DNA from: Ktedonobacter sp. SOSP1-85
GTDB lineage: Bacteria; Chloroflexota; Ktedonobacteria; Ktedonobacterales; Ktedonobacteraceae
Assembly: GCF_016587415.1 (NCBI RefSeq)
Contig: NZ_BNJI01000003.1
Coordinates: forward strand, 620,001-684,000
Direction: 5' to 3'
DNA length: 64,000 nt
A model generated the notes under the pieces. It did no database searches. It was not told the DNA's origin and worked only from the letters and a program-made list of their open reading frames with translations. The position numbers and the translations under genes were made by a program. This document shows, one piece after another, positions 17,251 to 25,350 of this stretch. Each line of letters begins with the position of its first letter. The first letter of the stretch is position 1.

Positions 17251-17326
17251 CTTACTACTTCTCCGAAAACCCTGAGCGCGAAGCGCTAGACATGCCAGTG
17301 GCGTTGGGTTTCGGAATAAGATCTTA
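17251..17326 (+). repeat. Dispersed structured repeat, copy A
   Basis: Shortest copy: outer stem CCGAAAACCC/GGGTTTCGG, hairpin AGCGC-GAA-GCGCT, hairpin GCC-AGT-GGC, then GTTGG and ATAAGATCTTAG. It ends just upstream of the ribosome binding site of the phosphoribosyltransferase gene. An orphan AAAGGAGG at 17241-17248 lies just before it, as if the element had separated an older site from the start codon. Confidence 0.8.
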
Positions 17327-17340
17327 GAGGAGAGGTACGC

Positions 17341-18006
17341 ATGAGCTACATTTATCGTGATCGCAACGACGCCGGGAGGCAGCTAGCCACGCTACTGACA
17401 GCTTACGCCAATCAGCCTCAGACCCTGGTCCTGGCTCTTCCTCGTGGTGGAGTACCAGTGGCCTATGAAATAGCGCACCAGCTCCAGTTACCGCTCGATG
17501 TCTTTCTGGTCCGCAAACTCGGCGTCCCTGGACAGGAAGAGCTGGCCATGGGAGCCATAGCCAGTGGTGGTATTCGTGTCCTGAATGAGGATGTCGTCGA
17601 ACACTTACGTATACCTGGACCAGTCATTGAGGAGGCGACCAGGCGCGAGCAGCGAGAACTTGAGCGACGCGAACGCCTCTATCGCGCCAACGCACCACCA
17701 CCCATATTTGCGGACAGAACCATTCTTCTGGTGGATGATGGTCTGGCGACAGGCGCCAGCATGCGTGCAGCCATTCAAGCTATCAAGCATCAGCACGCAG
17801 CTCACCTGGCGGTGGCCGTACCAGTCGCGGCTATGCCCACCTGCTTCTTGCTGCAAAGTGAGGTTGATCGCCTCATCTGTGCTCAGACGCCCGAGCCATT
17901 CTACGGCGTTGGCTATTGGTACCAGGACTTCGCTCAGACCTCCGATGAGCAAGTACGGGAACTGCTCGCGCTTAATCGCCAGGAACTCCGTGAGCATGCA
18001 ACCTGA
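17341..18006 (+). CDS. Phosphoribosyltransferase domain protein
   Basis: A 221-residue type I PRTase with the PRPP-binding loop ILLVDDGLATGASM, a phosphate/pyrophosphate loop region around LALPRGGVPVAYEIA and VRKLGVPGQEELAMGAI. This subgroup (often annotated as 'phosphoribosyltransferase', similar to the N-part of PRTase-hydrolase fusions) has no settled substrate. GAGGAGAGG precedes the ATG. It follows the hydrolase gene by 189 bases, the gap holding repeat copy A. Confidence 0.85.
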   Translation: MSYIYRDRNDAGRQLATLLTAYANQPQTLVLALPRGGVPVAYEIAHQLQLPLDVFLVRKLGVPGQEELAMGAIASGGIRVLNEDVVEHLRIPGPVIEEATRREQRELERRERLYRANAPPPIFADRTILLVDDGLATGASMRAAIQAIKHQHAAHLAVAVPVAAMPTCFLLQSEVDRLICAQTPEPFYGVGYWYQDFAQTSDEQVRELLALNRQELREHAT

Positions 18007-18183
18007 AATGCATGCAGAGGCGCTCTTCCTCCTAGCTGAGTCAACGAAGGTTCGCGGCTAATCGTGTTTCTGCTAGCAAGCAGACACTATTGGATGACAT
18101 GCCGCTTTTGCAGAGCTATGTCGCCTGTCGTGTCTTCCATTGCCATGGACAGGATACAACGATTGAAAGAAAGAGGAGTACGC

Positions 18184-18408
18184 ATGCAAGAGAATCAGGC
18201 AACCAATACCGACAATGTGCAGTACGACTTGATTAGTTGTATGTACCACTCGCTGCAGTCTGCACAGACCTGCGAGGCCTACGCCAAGGACGCGCAGCAG
18301 AGCGGGAACCAGGACCTGACCCAATTCTTTAGGGGCGTTCAGCAAGACAGCAACAAGCAGGCGCAACGCGCCCGAGAGCTCTTGGACCAGATGCGCCCCT
18401 CCAGGTAG
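18184..18408 (+). CDS. Small helical protein, ferritin-like in pattern
   Basis: A 74-residue protein, mostly helical, with YDLISCMYHSLQSAQTCEAY and QDLTQFFRGVQQDSNKQAQR. It resembles a group of short proteins of unknown function that look like half of a ferritin-type bundle. AGAGGAG precedes the ATG; the upstream open frame (from 18064) lacks such a site. It lies in the stress block. Confidence 0.6.
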   Translation: MQENQATNTDNVQYDLISCMYHSLQSAQTCEAYAKDAQQSGNQDLTQFFRGVQQDSNKQAQRARELLDQMRPSR

Positions 18409-18436
18409 GGAGATTTGCCGTAAGTGAAATAGTGCC

Positions 18437-18461
18437 CCCTGGCAGCCCCTGGCTGCCAGGG
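18437..18461. terminator. Hairpin CCCTGGCAGCC / GGCTGCCAGGG
   Basis: 11-bp perfect arms with a three-base loop, followed by a second small GC-rich hairpin at 18466-18478. The same stem sequence is used in the palindromes at 21513-21577 and 41155-41223. Confidence 0.55.
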
Positions 18462-18607
18462 CGAGCGCCGCAGGCGCGAGAGACCAGGCAACAATACATC
18501 CTGTTATGCGCATATATTTGCCCTGGCAAGCCGGTAGAATGGTAGCAACAGCAAAAAAACTCTACACAAAAACTCTCAGATCTACATATTCAGCAAAGGG
18601 CAAGCGC

Positions 18608-19801
18608 ATGAGCGGCAGCAATCATCCAGATGAAACACCTGATCACGAACAGCCTACAGAACCTACGCGTCCAGCGGACTATGGGCAGCCTATTCCAGAA
18701 CATCACGACCGCAGACGCAACTGGCCGTTCTTCGCGGGCGTCCTGGCAGGCGTCTTCCTTGTCTGTGTTCTCGCGGCACTCCTAGTAAGTCAGAGGCCAC
18801 TGGGCGTCCTCAATCCAGCTAATCCCCAGGCCACGCCCACTCAGCAGGGCGCCAATATCCAGATCGATCAGATACGCAGGAAGGTCGCGGACAGCGTCAA
18901 GCCCACGATTGTTCAGATTAATGTGAAGACCAGTAGCGGTGGCTCGCTTGGCTCTGGTATCATCATCGATAGGCGCGGGTATGTCGTGACCAACAATCAC
19001 GTCGTCGAGAATGGGCAGAACGTTGAGGTGCAGCTCGCCAGCGGAGAACATCTTCCAGCACAAATTAGAGGCACCGATCCCACCGATGACCTGGCCGTGC
19101 TCCAGATCAAGCCCACCCGCAATATGCCGGTCGCGACCCTCGGGGATTCCTCAAGGGTCTACGTTGGCGAGACCGTCATGGCTATCGGCAATCCTCTCGG
19201 CATCACCCAGACTGTCACCAGCGGCATTGTCAGCGCCCTCAACCGCATCGTCTCCGAGGGCAGTGGCGGCGCCGTTCTCCCCGATACGATCCAAACTGAC
19301 GCGGCAATCAATCCAGGCAATAGCGGCGGCGCCCTGGTCGATATGAATGGTAACGTGGTTGGCGTACCCACGCTGGCGGCAATTGATCCCGAGTTTAAGA
19401 CCCCTGCCTCCGGCGTTGGCTTTGCTATTCCTGCCAATCGCGTCAAGTTTATCGTTCCGCAGATCATCAAAGACGGACGCGTCACCAACTCCGGGCGCGC
19501 AGCCCTGGGCATTACAGCCCTCCCACTTACCCCCTTTATCGCGCAACAACGCAACCTCTCCGTCACAAAGGGTCTACTGGTTGCAGAGGTGCAAGCAGGT
19601 GGGGCCGCCGAACAAGCAGGCATTCAACCAGGGGATGTCATCACTCAGATCGATAACGTCTCCGTCGAGCAAAACGAAGATGTTAGCCACTATCTGCTGA
19701 CCAAAAAACCGGGCGACAAAGTGACGGTGAGATATGTCCGAGACAACAACCAGGCAACGGCTCTCGTCACCCTGGGCGAGCTACAAATCCCTACCACCTG
19801 A
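18608..19801 (+). CDS. Membrane-anchored HtrA-like serine protease with PDZ
   Basis: A 397-residue DegP/HtrA family protease: acidic cytoplasmic N-terminus, one membrane helix (WPFFAGVLAGVFLVCVLAAL), trypsin-like domain with His131 (TNNHV), Asp161 (DDLAVLQ) and Ser239 (NPGNSGGAL), then a PDZ domain (AEVQAGGAAEQAGIQPGDVI). It degrades damaged exported proteins. AAAGGGC precedes the ATG at 18608; the open frame reaches back to 18506 without support. The protease domain is closely related to that at 12306, so the two are probably duplicates that differ by the PDZ domain. Confidence 0.92.
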   Translation: MSGSNHPDETPDHEQPTEPTRPADYGQPIPEHHDRRRNWPFFAGVLAGVFLVCVLAALLVSQRPLGVLNPANPQATPTQQGANIQIDQIRRKVADSVKPTIVQINVKTSSGGSLGSGIIIDRRGYVVTNNHVVENGQNVEVQLASGEHLPAQIRGTDPTDDLAVLQIKPTRNMPVATLGDSSRVYVGETVMAIGNPLGITQTVTSGIVSALNRIVSEGSGGAVLPDTIQTDAAINPGNSGGALVDMNGNVVGVPTLAAIDPEFKTPASGVGFAIPANRVKFIVPQIIKDGRVTNSGRAALGITALPLTPFIAQQRNLSVTKGLLVAEVQAGGAAEQAGIQPGDVITQIDNVSVEQNEDVSHYLLTKKPGDKVTVRYVRDNNQATALVTLGELQIPTT

Positions 19802-19821
19802 GATACTGAAAGTCTCCCCAG

Positions 19822-19878
19822 AGTAGCCGCGAACGCCAGTAGCGGGCAGTGGACCTGCTACTGGCGTTCGCGGCTACT
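19822..19878. terminator. Bidirectional palindromic terminator, 22-bp arms
   Basis: Arms 19822-19843 and 19857-19878, between the converging HtrA and cupin genes. Confidence 0.75.
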
Positions 19879-19883
19879 TGGGT

Positions 19884-20357
19884 CTAGAGCTGCGGATGGG
19901 TTGCCTTGTTTTCCTCGATTTTGGACGTACTTGTCTCTGGTTCCAGGTTGACGACAATTGGTTCCTGCCCGGTACGGATAATCACCCAGCGCGAAGGCAT
20001 GTCTGGAGAGGGATTGATCTCCTGGTGCGGCACAAAAGGCGGGATATAGATAAAATCGCCTGGCTCTACCTCCTCGCTCTGCTGCATCCCCTCGCCCCAG
20101 CGCACCTGGCTGTGGCCCGAGACCACGTAGATAACCGTCTCCAACTCGCCATGATGGTGTACACCGCTGGCGACCCGGGGCTGCACAACCGTGATACCAG
20201 CCCAGATGCCCTGTGATCCGGCAAGCTCACGCGAGACAGCAGCGACCCGCTCCATCCCCGGCGTCTGCGGCGTATTTGCGTCAAACTGCGACGGTTTAAT
20301 CACGCGCACTGTTGCCTGCTGCTCCGGCCCTGGCTGAACGCCTTCCTGTCCGCTCAT
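19884..20357 (-). CDS. Cupin domain protein
   Basis: A 157-residue single cupin: metal-site motif 1 in HHHGELETVIYVVSG and motif 2 in PGDFIYIPPFVPHQEIN, so a His-His-Glu-His metal centre is present. Similar proteins are annotated as putative isomerases or dioxygenases; the substrate is unknown. AGGAGG precedes the ATG. Monocistronic. Confidence 0.85.
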   Translation of the reverse strand: MSGQEGVQPGPEQQATVRVIKPSQFDANTPQTPGMERVAAVSRELAGSQGIWAGITVVQPRVASGVHHHGELETVIYVVSGHSQVRWGEGMQQSEEVEPGDFIYIPPFVPHQEINPSPDMPSRWVIIRTGQEPIVVNLEPETSTSKIEENKATHPQL

Positions 20358-20633
20358 GTCTCCTCCTTATTAAGACTCTTTTGAGCTTATTGTACATTAC
20401 TGGAGCACCCGGCAACAGCTATAGCCTCTTCTACATTACCCAAGCACAAAAGCACCATTACACTCTTTAAACTCAATAATATGTAATGAGAGTCCGCCTA
20501 TAATGGAAGTGCCAGCACCTGCCTGCTGAGTACAAGCTGGAATGGAGGTGGAGAACGGAGAACGAGAATGTATAATGCAGATGGCAGATGCCCTTTAAAG
20601 GGAGGTCTGCGCGAGTACGAAAAGGAGGACTCT

Positions 20634-21464
20634 GTGATCCAACATCTCACGCGCAAGGTGTGCCTCTTTGCGCTGTCTCTCGCTCTACTCCTGGCGAGCG
20701 GGCAAACGTTAAGTGTCTCAGCACATACACACAGCCAGTTGAGTAAGTTACCTGTACAACTCAACGCGAAGGCCAGTCTGAGCCACGATCCACGCGGGAT
20801 GGCCTACTTCGCCCTACGTAACAATGGACTTCATGCGATTGTCACGCTGAATGGACTGGCGCCCAATAGCGTACACCCGGCGCATATCCACAGCGGCACC
20901 TGCGAACAGAGCCAGGAGGGCGCCATCCTCTATTCGCTCCCTAACATCACTGCCGATAAACACGGCCTGGCCTACCTGGACACCACCATCAGTGGCTTTA
21001 GTATACCCACGACGGCCTTAGCACTCAACGTCCATAATGGGCCGACCCTCGGGAGTGCGATGCAAAAAGTAGCCATTACCTGTGGTGACATTAAGTTCTC
21101 CAAAGCACGCGCGGATGTCGCGATGGGTCCAACCAACGAGCCCAACGAGGCCGTCAGTGGATCAGCGACCCTGGCGCTAAAAGACCGCGTTCTTACCGTC
21201 ACTCTGGCGCTCCAGGGCCTCGCCCCCGGCAGCACCCATGCCGCGCACATCCATTCGGGTAGCTGCTATCGCTCTGGCCCGGTCGTCCACGCCTTCCCTG
21301 TTGTGACCGCCAGCGCCCAGGGTACCGCCCAGGTCACGGCAAGCTTTAACAACATCGACACCATCCCCGCCTACGGCTGGTACATCCACGTCCACGACTC
21401 AACCGACCTCTCAACCCAGACCGGGTACAATCCCATCTCCTGCGGCAATATCGTACGAGGATAA
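20634..21464 (+). CDS. Secreted protein with two CHRD-like repeats
   Basis: About 276 residues from a GTG at 20634 (AAGGAGG six bases upstream; the longer frame from 20568 would put the signal peptide 30 residues in). A signal peptide (CLFALSLALLLASG) leads to two similar domains of about 120 residues, each with a His-rich turn: PAHIHSGTCEQ and AAHIHSGSCYRSG. This resembles CHRD/superoxide-dismutase-like extracellular domains. One Cys follows each HIHSG, with another near each domain end, suggesting two disulfides. Function unknown. Confidence 0.7.
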   Translation: MIQHLTRKVCLFALSLALLLASGQTLSVSAHTHSQLSKLPVQLNAKASLSHDPRGMAYFALRNNGLHAIVTLNGLAPNSVHPAHIHSGTCEQSQEGAILYSLPNITADKHGLAYLDTTISGFSIPTTALALNVHNGPTLGSAMQKVAITCGDIKFSKARADVAMGPTNEPNEAVSGSATLALKDRVLTVTLALQGLAPGSTHAAHIHSGSCYRSGPVVHAFPVVTASAQGTAQVTASFNNIDTIPAYGWYIHVHDSTDLSTQTGYNPISCGNIVRG

Positions 21465-21472
21465 AGAGCAAT

Positions 21473-21502
21473 GAGAGGTGCAGGCCGACGCCTGCACCTC
21501 TC
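21473..21502. terminator. Hairpin, 12-bp arms
   Basis: Perfect arms 21473-21484 and 21491-21502 followed by a short T-rich stretch (TTATTTTT at 21507-21514), as in an ordinary intrinsic terminator. Confidence 0.65.
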
Positions 21503-21512
21503 CATCTTATTT

Positions 21513-21577
21513 TTGGTAGGAGGTGTGCTGTGCCCTGGCAGCCTGCGGCTGCCAGGGCACAGCACACCTCCTACCAA
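21513..21577. terminator. Second palindrome, 31-bp arms
   Basis: Perfect arms 21513-21543 and 21547-21577, directly after the previous hairpin. Two stem-loops in tandem between two plus-strand genes are more than termination needs. Confidence 0.65.
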
Positions 21578-21648
21578 TGTATGATATTATATGCGCTGTA
21601 CGCTTGTTTACATAGAAATAAGTATAGACGTTCTCAAGGAGATTCTCT

Positions 21649-22248
21649 GTGTTTAACGTTTGTCCACAGTGTGGCGAATATTCGGTTGAGAAAACAGTCG
21701 ATCCCTCTGGACCCTACGCTGTCTGCCCATTTTGCCACTATGCGCATCCATTTCTACAGCAACCGTTGTTCATCATCACAGGTCCCAGCGGCGCGGGGAA
21801 AACGACGGTCTGCCTGGAACTGGTTTCACGCCTGCACGAGTGCGTTGTCATGGAATCAGATATTCTTTGGGGCCATAATCCTGAGGGCTATCACGAGACA
21901 TGGTTACGGATCGCGAAAAACGTTGGTCAGGCCGGTCGTCCCGTCGTTCTCTGTGGAACCGCCCTTCCTGAACATTTTGAGGCACAACCTGAACGTCGCT
22001 ACTTCTCGACACTCTACTATCTCGCCATAGTTTGTGATGACACCTTGTTAGAAGAGCGTTTGCAGCGTCGGCCACCATGGCGTAAATCAAGTTCAAGCGA
22101 TGTTGTTGAGCAGATGATACAATTTAACCGTTGGCTCAAAGAGCACGCGAGTACGACCAATCCACCCATGACCCTCTATGATAATAGCCACCAGCCGCTT
22201 CAAGAGACAAGCGAAGAGATTGCTCAGTGGATACGTCAACGGCTCTAG
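21649..22248 (+). CDS. P-loop kinase with N-terminal zinc ribbon
   Basis: A 199-residue protein from a GTG with AAGGAG upstream. It has a short zinc ribbon (CPQC near residue 5, CPFC near 27) and a nucleoside/nucleotide-kinase-like domain with Walker A GPSGAGKTT. LYYLAIVCDDTLLEERLQRR has the pattern of a lid region with arginines. A broadly distributed group of AAA-type small-molecule kinases; substrate unknown. Confidence 0.75.
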   Translation: MFNVCPQCGEYSVEKTVDPSGPYAVCPFCHYAHPFLQQPLFIITGPSGAGKTTVCLELVSRLHECVVMESDILWGHNPEGYHETWLRIAKNVGQAGRPVVLCGTALPEHFEAQPERRYFSTLYYLAIVCDDTLLEERLQRRPPWRKSSSSDVVEQMIQFNRWLKEHASTTNPPMTLYDNSHQPLQETSEEIAQWIRQRL

Positions 22249-22278
22249 CAAAATGAGCAACTGGAAAGGTTCACCACA

Positions 22279-22346
22279 ATGACGGTTCTTGAGACGCCCC
22301 GCCTGCTGCTACGCCCCATCCAGCTTGAGGATGCACAGGCAATCTT
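22279..22346 (+). pseudogene. GNAT acetyltransferase remnant (first ~24 codons)
   Basis: An ATG with GAAAGG upstream opens with TVLETPRLLLRPIQLEDAQA, the standard first strand and helix of RimJ/RimL-type acetyltransferases. The likeness stops exactly at 22347, where the terminator palindrome of the opposite gene begins. The rest of the gene is gone; the frame then runs through VOC antisense sequence. Confidence 0.65.
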
Positions 22347-22383
22347 TAAAAACCAGCCTTCTAGCTTGGAAGGCTGGTTTTTA
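22347..22383. terminator. Hairpin, 15-bp arms
   Basis: Perfect arms 22347-22361 and 22369-22383; minus-strand T-run on the lower side. It terminates the VOC gene. Confidence 0.7.
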
Positions 22384-22395
22384 GAGAGAGGAAAT

Positions 22396-22767
22396 TTACC
22401 AGGCGGGTGCCCAGATACCAAATTCGTTGTTATCGAGGTCAGCGAATTGAGCCCATTTGCCCCAGGGTTGAGTGGTAAGTTCCTGGGTAAGAGTAACCCC
22501 ACGAGCCTTGAGAGTGGCGCAAGTTTCTTCTATATTGTCGGCATGCAGGACGAAGCCAGTCATGCCCGTTGCGTTGCCGCCACTCTGGCCGCGCAGACCC
22601 AGCATGATATGGGTCTGTGTACCGGGAAGGGTAATTTCAAGCCAGCGCTCAGTTTCGCTCATCGGCTGGTCATCTACCTTTTCAAAGCCGAGCTTGTGAA
22701 CATAAAAATCAAGGGCTTTGTCCTGATCGCTGACACCTATAGTGATAGTTCCGATTTTCGTGAACAT
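22396..22767 (-). CDS. VOC family (glyoxalase/bleomycin-resistance-like) protein
   Basis: A 123-residue protein with the VOC beta-alpha-beta-beta-beta repeats: IGTITIGVSDQDKALDFYVH and GFEKVDD in the first half, GFVLHADNIEETCATLKARG and FADLDNNEFGIW in the second. The family includes glyoxalase I, dioxygenases and antibiotic-binding proteins; which one cannot be told. GAGGAAAC precedes the ATG. An inverted repeat at 22816-22843 overlaps its promoter region. Confidence 0.85.
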   Translation of the reverse strand: MFTKIGTITIGVSDQDKALDFYVHKLGFEKVDDQPMSETERWLEITLPGTQTHIMLGLRGQSGGNATGMTGFVLHADNIEETCATLKARGVTLTQELTTQPWGKWAQFADLDNNEFGIWAPAW

Positions 22768-23128
22768 GTTTCCTCTATCCTTACTGTTGTTTGTCAGTAG
22801 CCGTTTAGAAGTCTACCGACCGGGATTATATATCCCTGATCGGATTCAGTATACCTTAATCAGGTTTAGGAAAACTTCTCGTATCTTGCTTACTTGCCAG
22901 GAGAAGTTCAGTCCACCGCCCTCTCTCGTGCGAAGACGAAAAGACAGCGCTCATCGGATAAACCCATCTATCAATGCACACTGCCCCACCACGGTTGGGC
23001 GCAATCTCTTGTTTATGGAGGACATGCCCATCCTGGCCTGCTCGTGCGCTTTCTCTATAAGAGTAATCGGTTTCTTTATGCGCATTCAAGCATACCCTCA
23101 GCAACAAGCGAGCGTTGAAGCTTAGATA
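22768..23128. other. Divergent intergenic region, no gene seen
   Basis: Between the VOC and lacI genes. Open frames occur on both strands but lack ribosome sites and family likeness. The region holds the operator-like palindromes listed separately. Confidence 0.5.
22816..22843. promoter_or_regulatory. Candidate operator upstream of the VOC gene
   Basis: A 28-bp dyad: CCGA-N-CGGGAT on the left and ATCCC-N-GA-TCGG on the right around a TATAT centre. On the minus strand it covers a TATAAT-like -10, so a repressor or MerR-type activator is plausible. Confidence 0.45.
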
Positions 23129-23177
23129 TTTACAGTGTTCAGGGGCAATGTTATACTTATATGCAACGAAACCGATT
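23129..23177 (+). promoter_or_regulatory. lacI promoter and start-site operator
   Basis: TTTACA (23129-23134), 17 bases, TATACT (23152-23157) form a good sigma-70-type promoter. AACCGATT at 23170-23177, within about 15 bases downstream of the expected transcript start, matches the LacI-family core AANCGNTT read on the other strand. A second identical core in inverse orientation lies at 23065-23072 (AATCGGTT). Confidence 0.6.
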
Positions 23178-23220
23178 ACCCTTGTAGTCATTTATTAAAG
23201 AGGCTCGAAAGAGGCTTGCC

Positions 23221-24240
23221 ATGCCAAAGGTGACAATTTATGACGTGGCTAAACGAGCTGGCGTCTCTGCCGCCACCGTCTCGAAAGTCTTAAATGGAAC
23301 TGGCCGCATCTCTCCAGAGACCAGCCAGCGGATTCGTGCCGCCATCGAGGAGCTTCAGTATCGCCCCAGCCTGATCGCCAGCGCGCTAAAAAAACACCAG
23401 ACCTTTAGCGTGGGCTTGCTTGTTCCCGACATTACCAACCCCTTTTATGCCGCCCTGGCGCGCGCTGTCGAGGACCAGGCCCTGGCCCACAACTATGCCG
23501 TCCTCATATGCAGCACCGATAACATCGCCGAGCGCGAGGAAAAACAGCTGGAGCTCTTCCTGCGCCAGCGCCTGGACGGCCTGATCGTTGCCACATCTGA
23601 GGCCATGGGACAGGAGTTTTTCAATACCCTGCATCAATCACAGGTGCGCGTCGTCTTTATCGACCGCGTCATTCCCAATGTGCCCTATCCCGTCATCGCG
23701 ACCGACCACTACCTGGGCAGCTACCTGGCGACCGAGCACCTGATCGAGCTGGGACACCGCGAGATTGCCATCTTCCTGGAGCCATTGACCCTACGCTCGT
23801 CGCTTGAGCGCCTGCGTGGCTTCGCCAAAGCCCTGGAGGCCCACCAGATCAAATTCGATGATCACCTCGTCTTTAGCGAGGGTTTCGGCGTCGAGGCAGG
23901 CTACGAGCTGGCGCAACGCATGCTCACTCAGAAGGGCCCACAGGAGCTTCCCACGGCTATCTTCGCGGCCACCGACCAGTTAGCCATAGGGGCGCTCCAA
24001 TATTTCCACGAAAAGGGCATCAGTGTACCGGACCAGATCTCACTTATCGGCTACGATGACATTCAAATGGCAAAAATGGTCTCGCCACCCCTGACGACCG
24101 TCGCCCAACCCATAACCGAGCTTGGACATCAAGCCTTCGAGGTACTCCTCGGCACTCAGGCCCTCTCCGCAACAACCACATTGCTACCGCCCAGGGTTGT
24201 CGTTCGTAGCTCTACAGCGGCTCTTCGCCTACAAAGCTAG
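23221..24240 (+). CDS. LacI family transcriptional regulator
   Basis: A 339-residue regulator. The N-terminal helix-turn-helix VTIYDVAKRAGVSAATVSKV and hinge region LQYRPSLIASAL are canonical, followed by a periplasmic-binding-like sensor (VGLLVPDITNPFYAALA; PTAIFAATDQLAIGALQ; ISLIGYDDIQMAKMVSPPLT). It would bind operators with an AANCGNTT core and respond to a sugar. Two such sites precede its own gene, pointing to autoregulation. No sugar genes are adjacent, so its targets are unknown; a palindrome before the GH51 gene at 42773 is one candidate. Confidence 0.93.
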   Translation: MPKVTIYDVAKRAGVSAATVSKVLNGTGRISPETSQRIRAAIEELQYRPSLIASALKKHQTFSVGLLVPDITNPFYAALARAVEDQALAHNYAVLICSTDNIAEREEKQLELFLRQRLDGLIVATSEAMGQEFFNTLHQSQVRVVFIDRVIPNVPYPVIATDHYLGSYLATEHLIELGHREIAIFLEPLTLRSSLERLRGFAKALEAHQIKFDDHLVFSEGFGVEAGYELAQRMLTQKGPQELPTAIFAATDQLAIGALQYFHEKGISVPDQISLIGYDDIQMAKMVSPPLTTVAQPITELGHQAFEVLLGTQALSATTTLLPPRVVVRSSTAALRLQS

Positions 24241-24277
24241 CGGGCGAAAGCAACACTACATGTAATCCAGGTAGCCC

Positions 24278-25156
24278 CTATGGACGAGGAGAACCCATAG
24301 GGTTGGGCATGGGAACACCACCCTGGTCCACAATGCACGTGCTAAGTGGGCGTACCAGTTCTATGAGACGCTTGTATTTCTCTTCACCCAGATGTTGCCA
24401 GGGCGGGAGTGCCAACCAATCTGTGCGATTTTCGATAGCTCGATGCAGAGCCTTACCGCTTGCTGTAGCGCGCCCTTCTTTGTCGAGCAGTCCTCTCTGA
24501 CGCATACGATGCTCGGCAGCCTGCCAGTATTCATCGCTCCAGCCTCGATGAGGCTGTATGGACTCCCTGGCAATATTTCCCACACTTCCCTGAAGCACGT
24601 GCGCCTCACAGCCATCAACCCCTTCGCCCAGTAAGGCAACAATGTGGCCATCGCCCCGATACTCACGCAGCAAGGTGGCGGCATGCCAGAGCACAAGATG
24701 CGGCTCTTCAGGCCATTTCATGTCGCTATAGGCCGCGAAGAGGGTGCGGCCAACCACTGAGCAGCCCACGACCGCCTCTCGCGCCAGTTCCGCCGCCTCT
24801 GCCAGTTCGGGCAAAGTAATGCTCTCTTCCAGCAAGCGACACAGGGCCTTGTCGGCAGCCTGCACACGGGCACTCCAGACGCGCTCAGGGGTTGAGAACT
24901 TCCAGGCATCGGGAATGGCGCGCGCAACCATGCGCGGATGAAAATTATAGAAGGTGGCGGTCACAACGGAGGCCGAGACTGCACCCAGGGGAGCGGCCCG
25001 CGAGGCAAAATATCCCATCCAGAAGCCTTTCAGACCCACCTCCTTGTAGGCCTCGCGAGCTTCGGGCGCGAAATAAATCATCGCATTATACGGCTCCAGC
25101 ACAGCCCAGGCCGTACGCGCAACGGATAAATCAGGCTGATCGTTCGCAATAAACAC
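24278..25156 (-). CDS. SCO6745-like protein
   Basis: A 292-residue protein of the family named after Streptomyces SCO6745: VARTAWAVLEPYNAMIYFAP at the N-terminus, FWMGYFASRAAPLG, FYNFHPRMVARAIPDAW, and near the end GWSDEYWQAAEHRMRQRGLL. The C-terminal part looks like a winged helix (LLDKEGRATASGKALH), and the family is sometimes called a helix-turn-helix protein; its role is not established. GTG start at 25156 with AAAGGAGG upstream. Confidence 0.75.
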   Translation of the reverse strand: MFIANDQPDLSVARTAWAVLEPYNAMIYFAPEAREAYKEVGLKGFWMGYFASRAAPLGAVSASVVTATFYNFHPRMVARAIPDAWKFSTPERVWSARVQAADKALCRLLEESITLPELAEAAELAREAVVGCSVVGRTLFAAYSDMKWPEEPHLVLWHAATLLREYRGDGHIVALLGEGVDGCEAHVLQGSVGNIARESIQPHRGWSDEYWQAAEHRMRQRGLLDKEGRATASGKALHRAIENRTDWLALPPWQHLGEEKYKRLIELVRPLSTCIVDQGGVPMPNPMGSPRP

Positions 25157-25350
25157 ATGGCCTCCTTTGGCTCTACACGCTCAACAATGAAGCAACTGCT
25201 TGTTGTTATTAAATGACGCGTCGTACAATGACAGATCAGGTACATATTTCAGCACCAAACATTATTATCGCACACACGCAGAAAAGGGATATTCAAGCAT
25301 ACTTCCCATTTCAGGCACACGCTATGGCTATAGGACGTTCAGGAGAAGAC

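Noticed and set aside
22742..23191. Overlapping frames of 111-127 codons between the VOC and lacI genes
   Set aside because: No ribosome sites, unusual composition, one runs antisense into the VOC gene; the region is better read as a control region.
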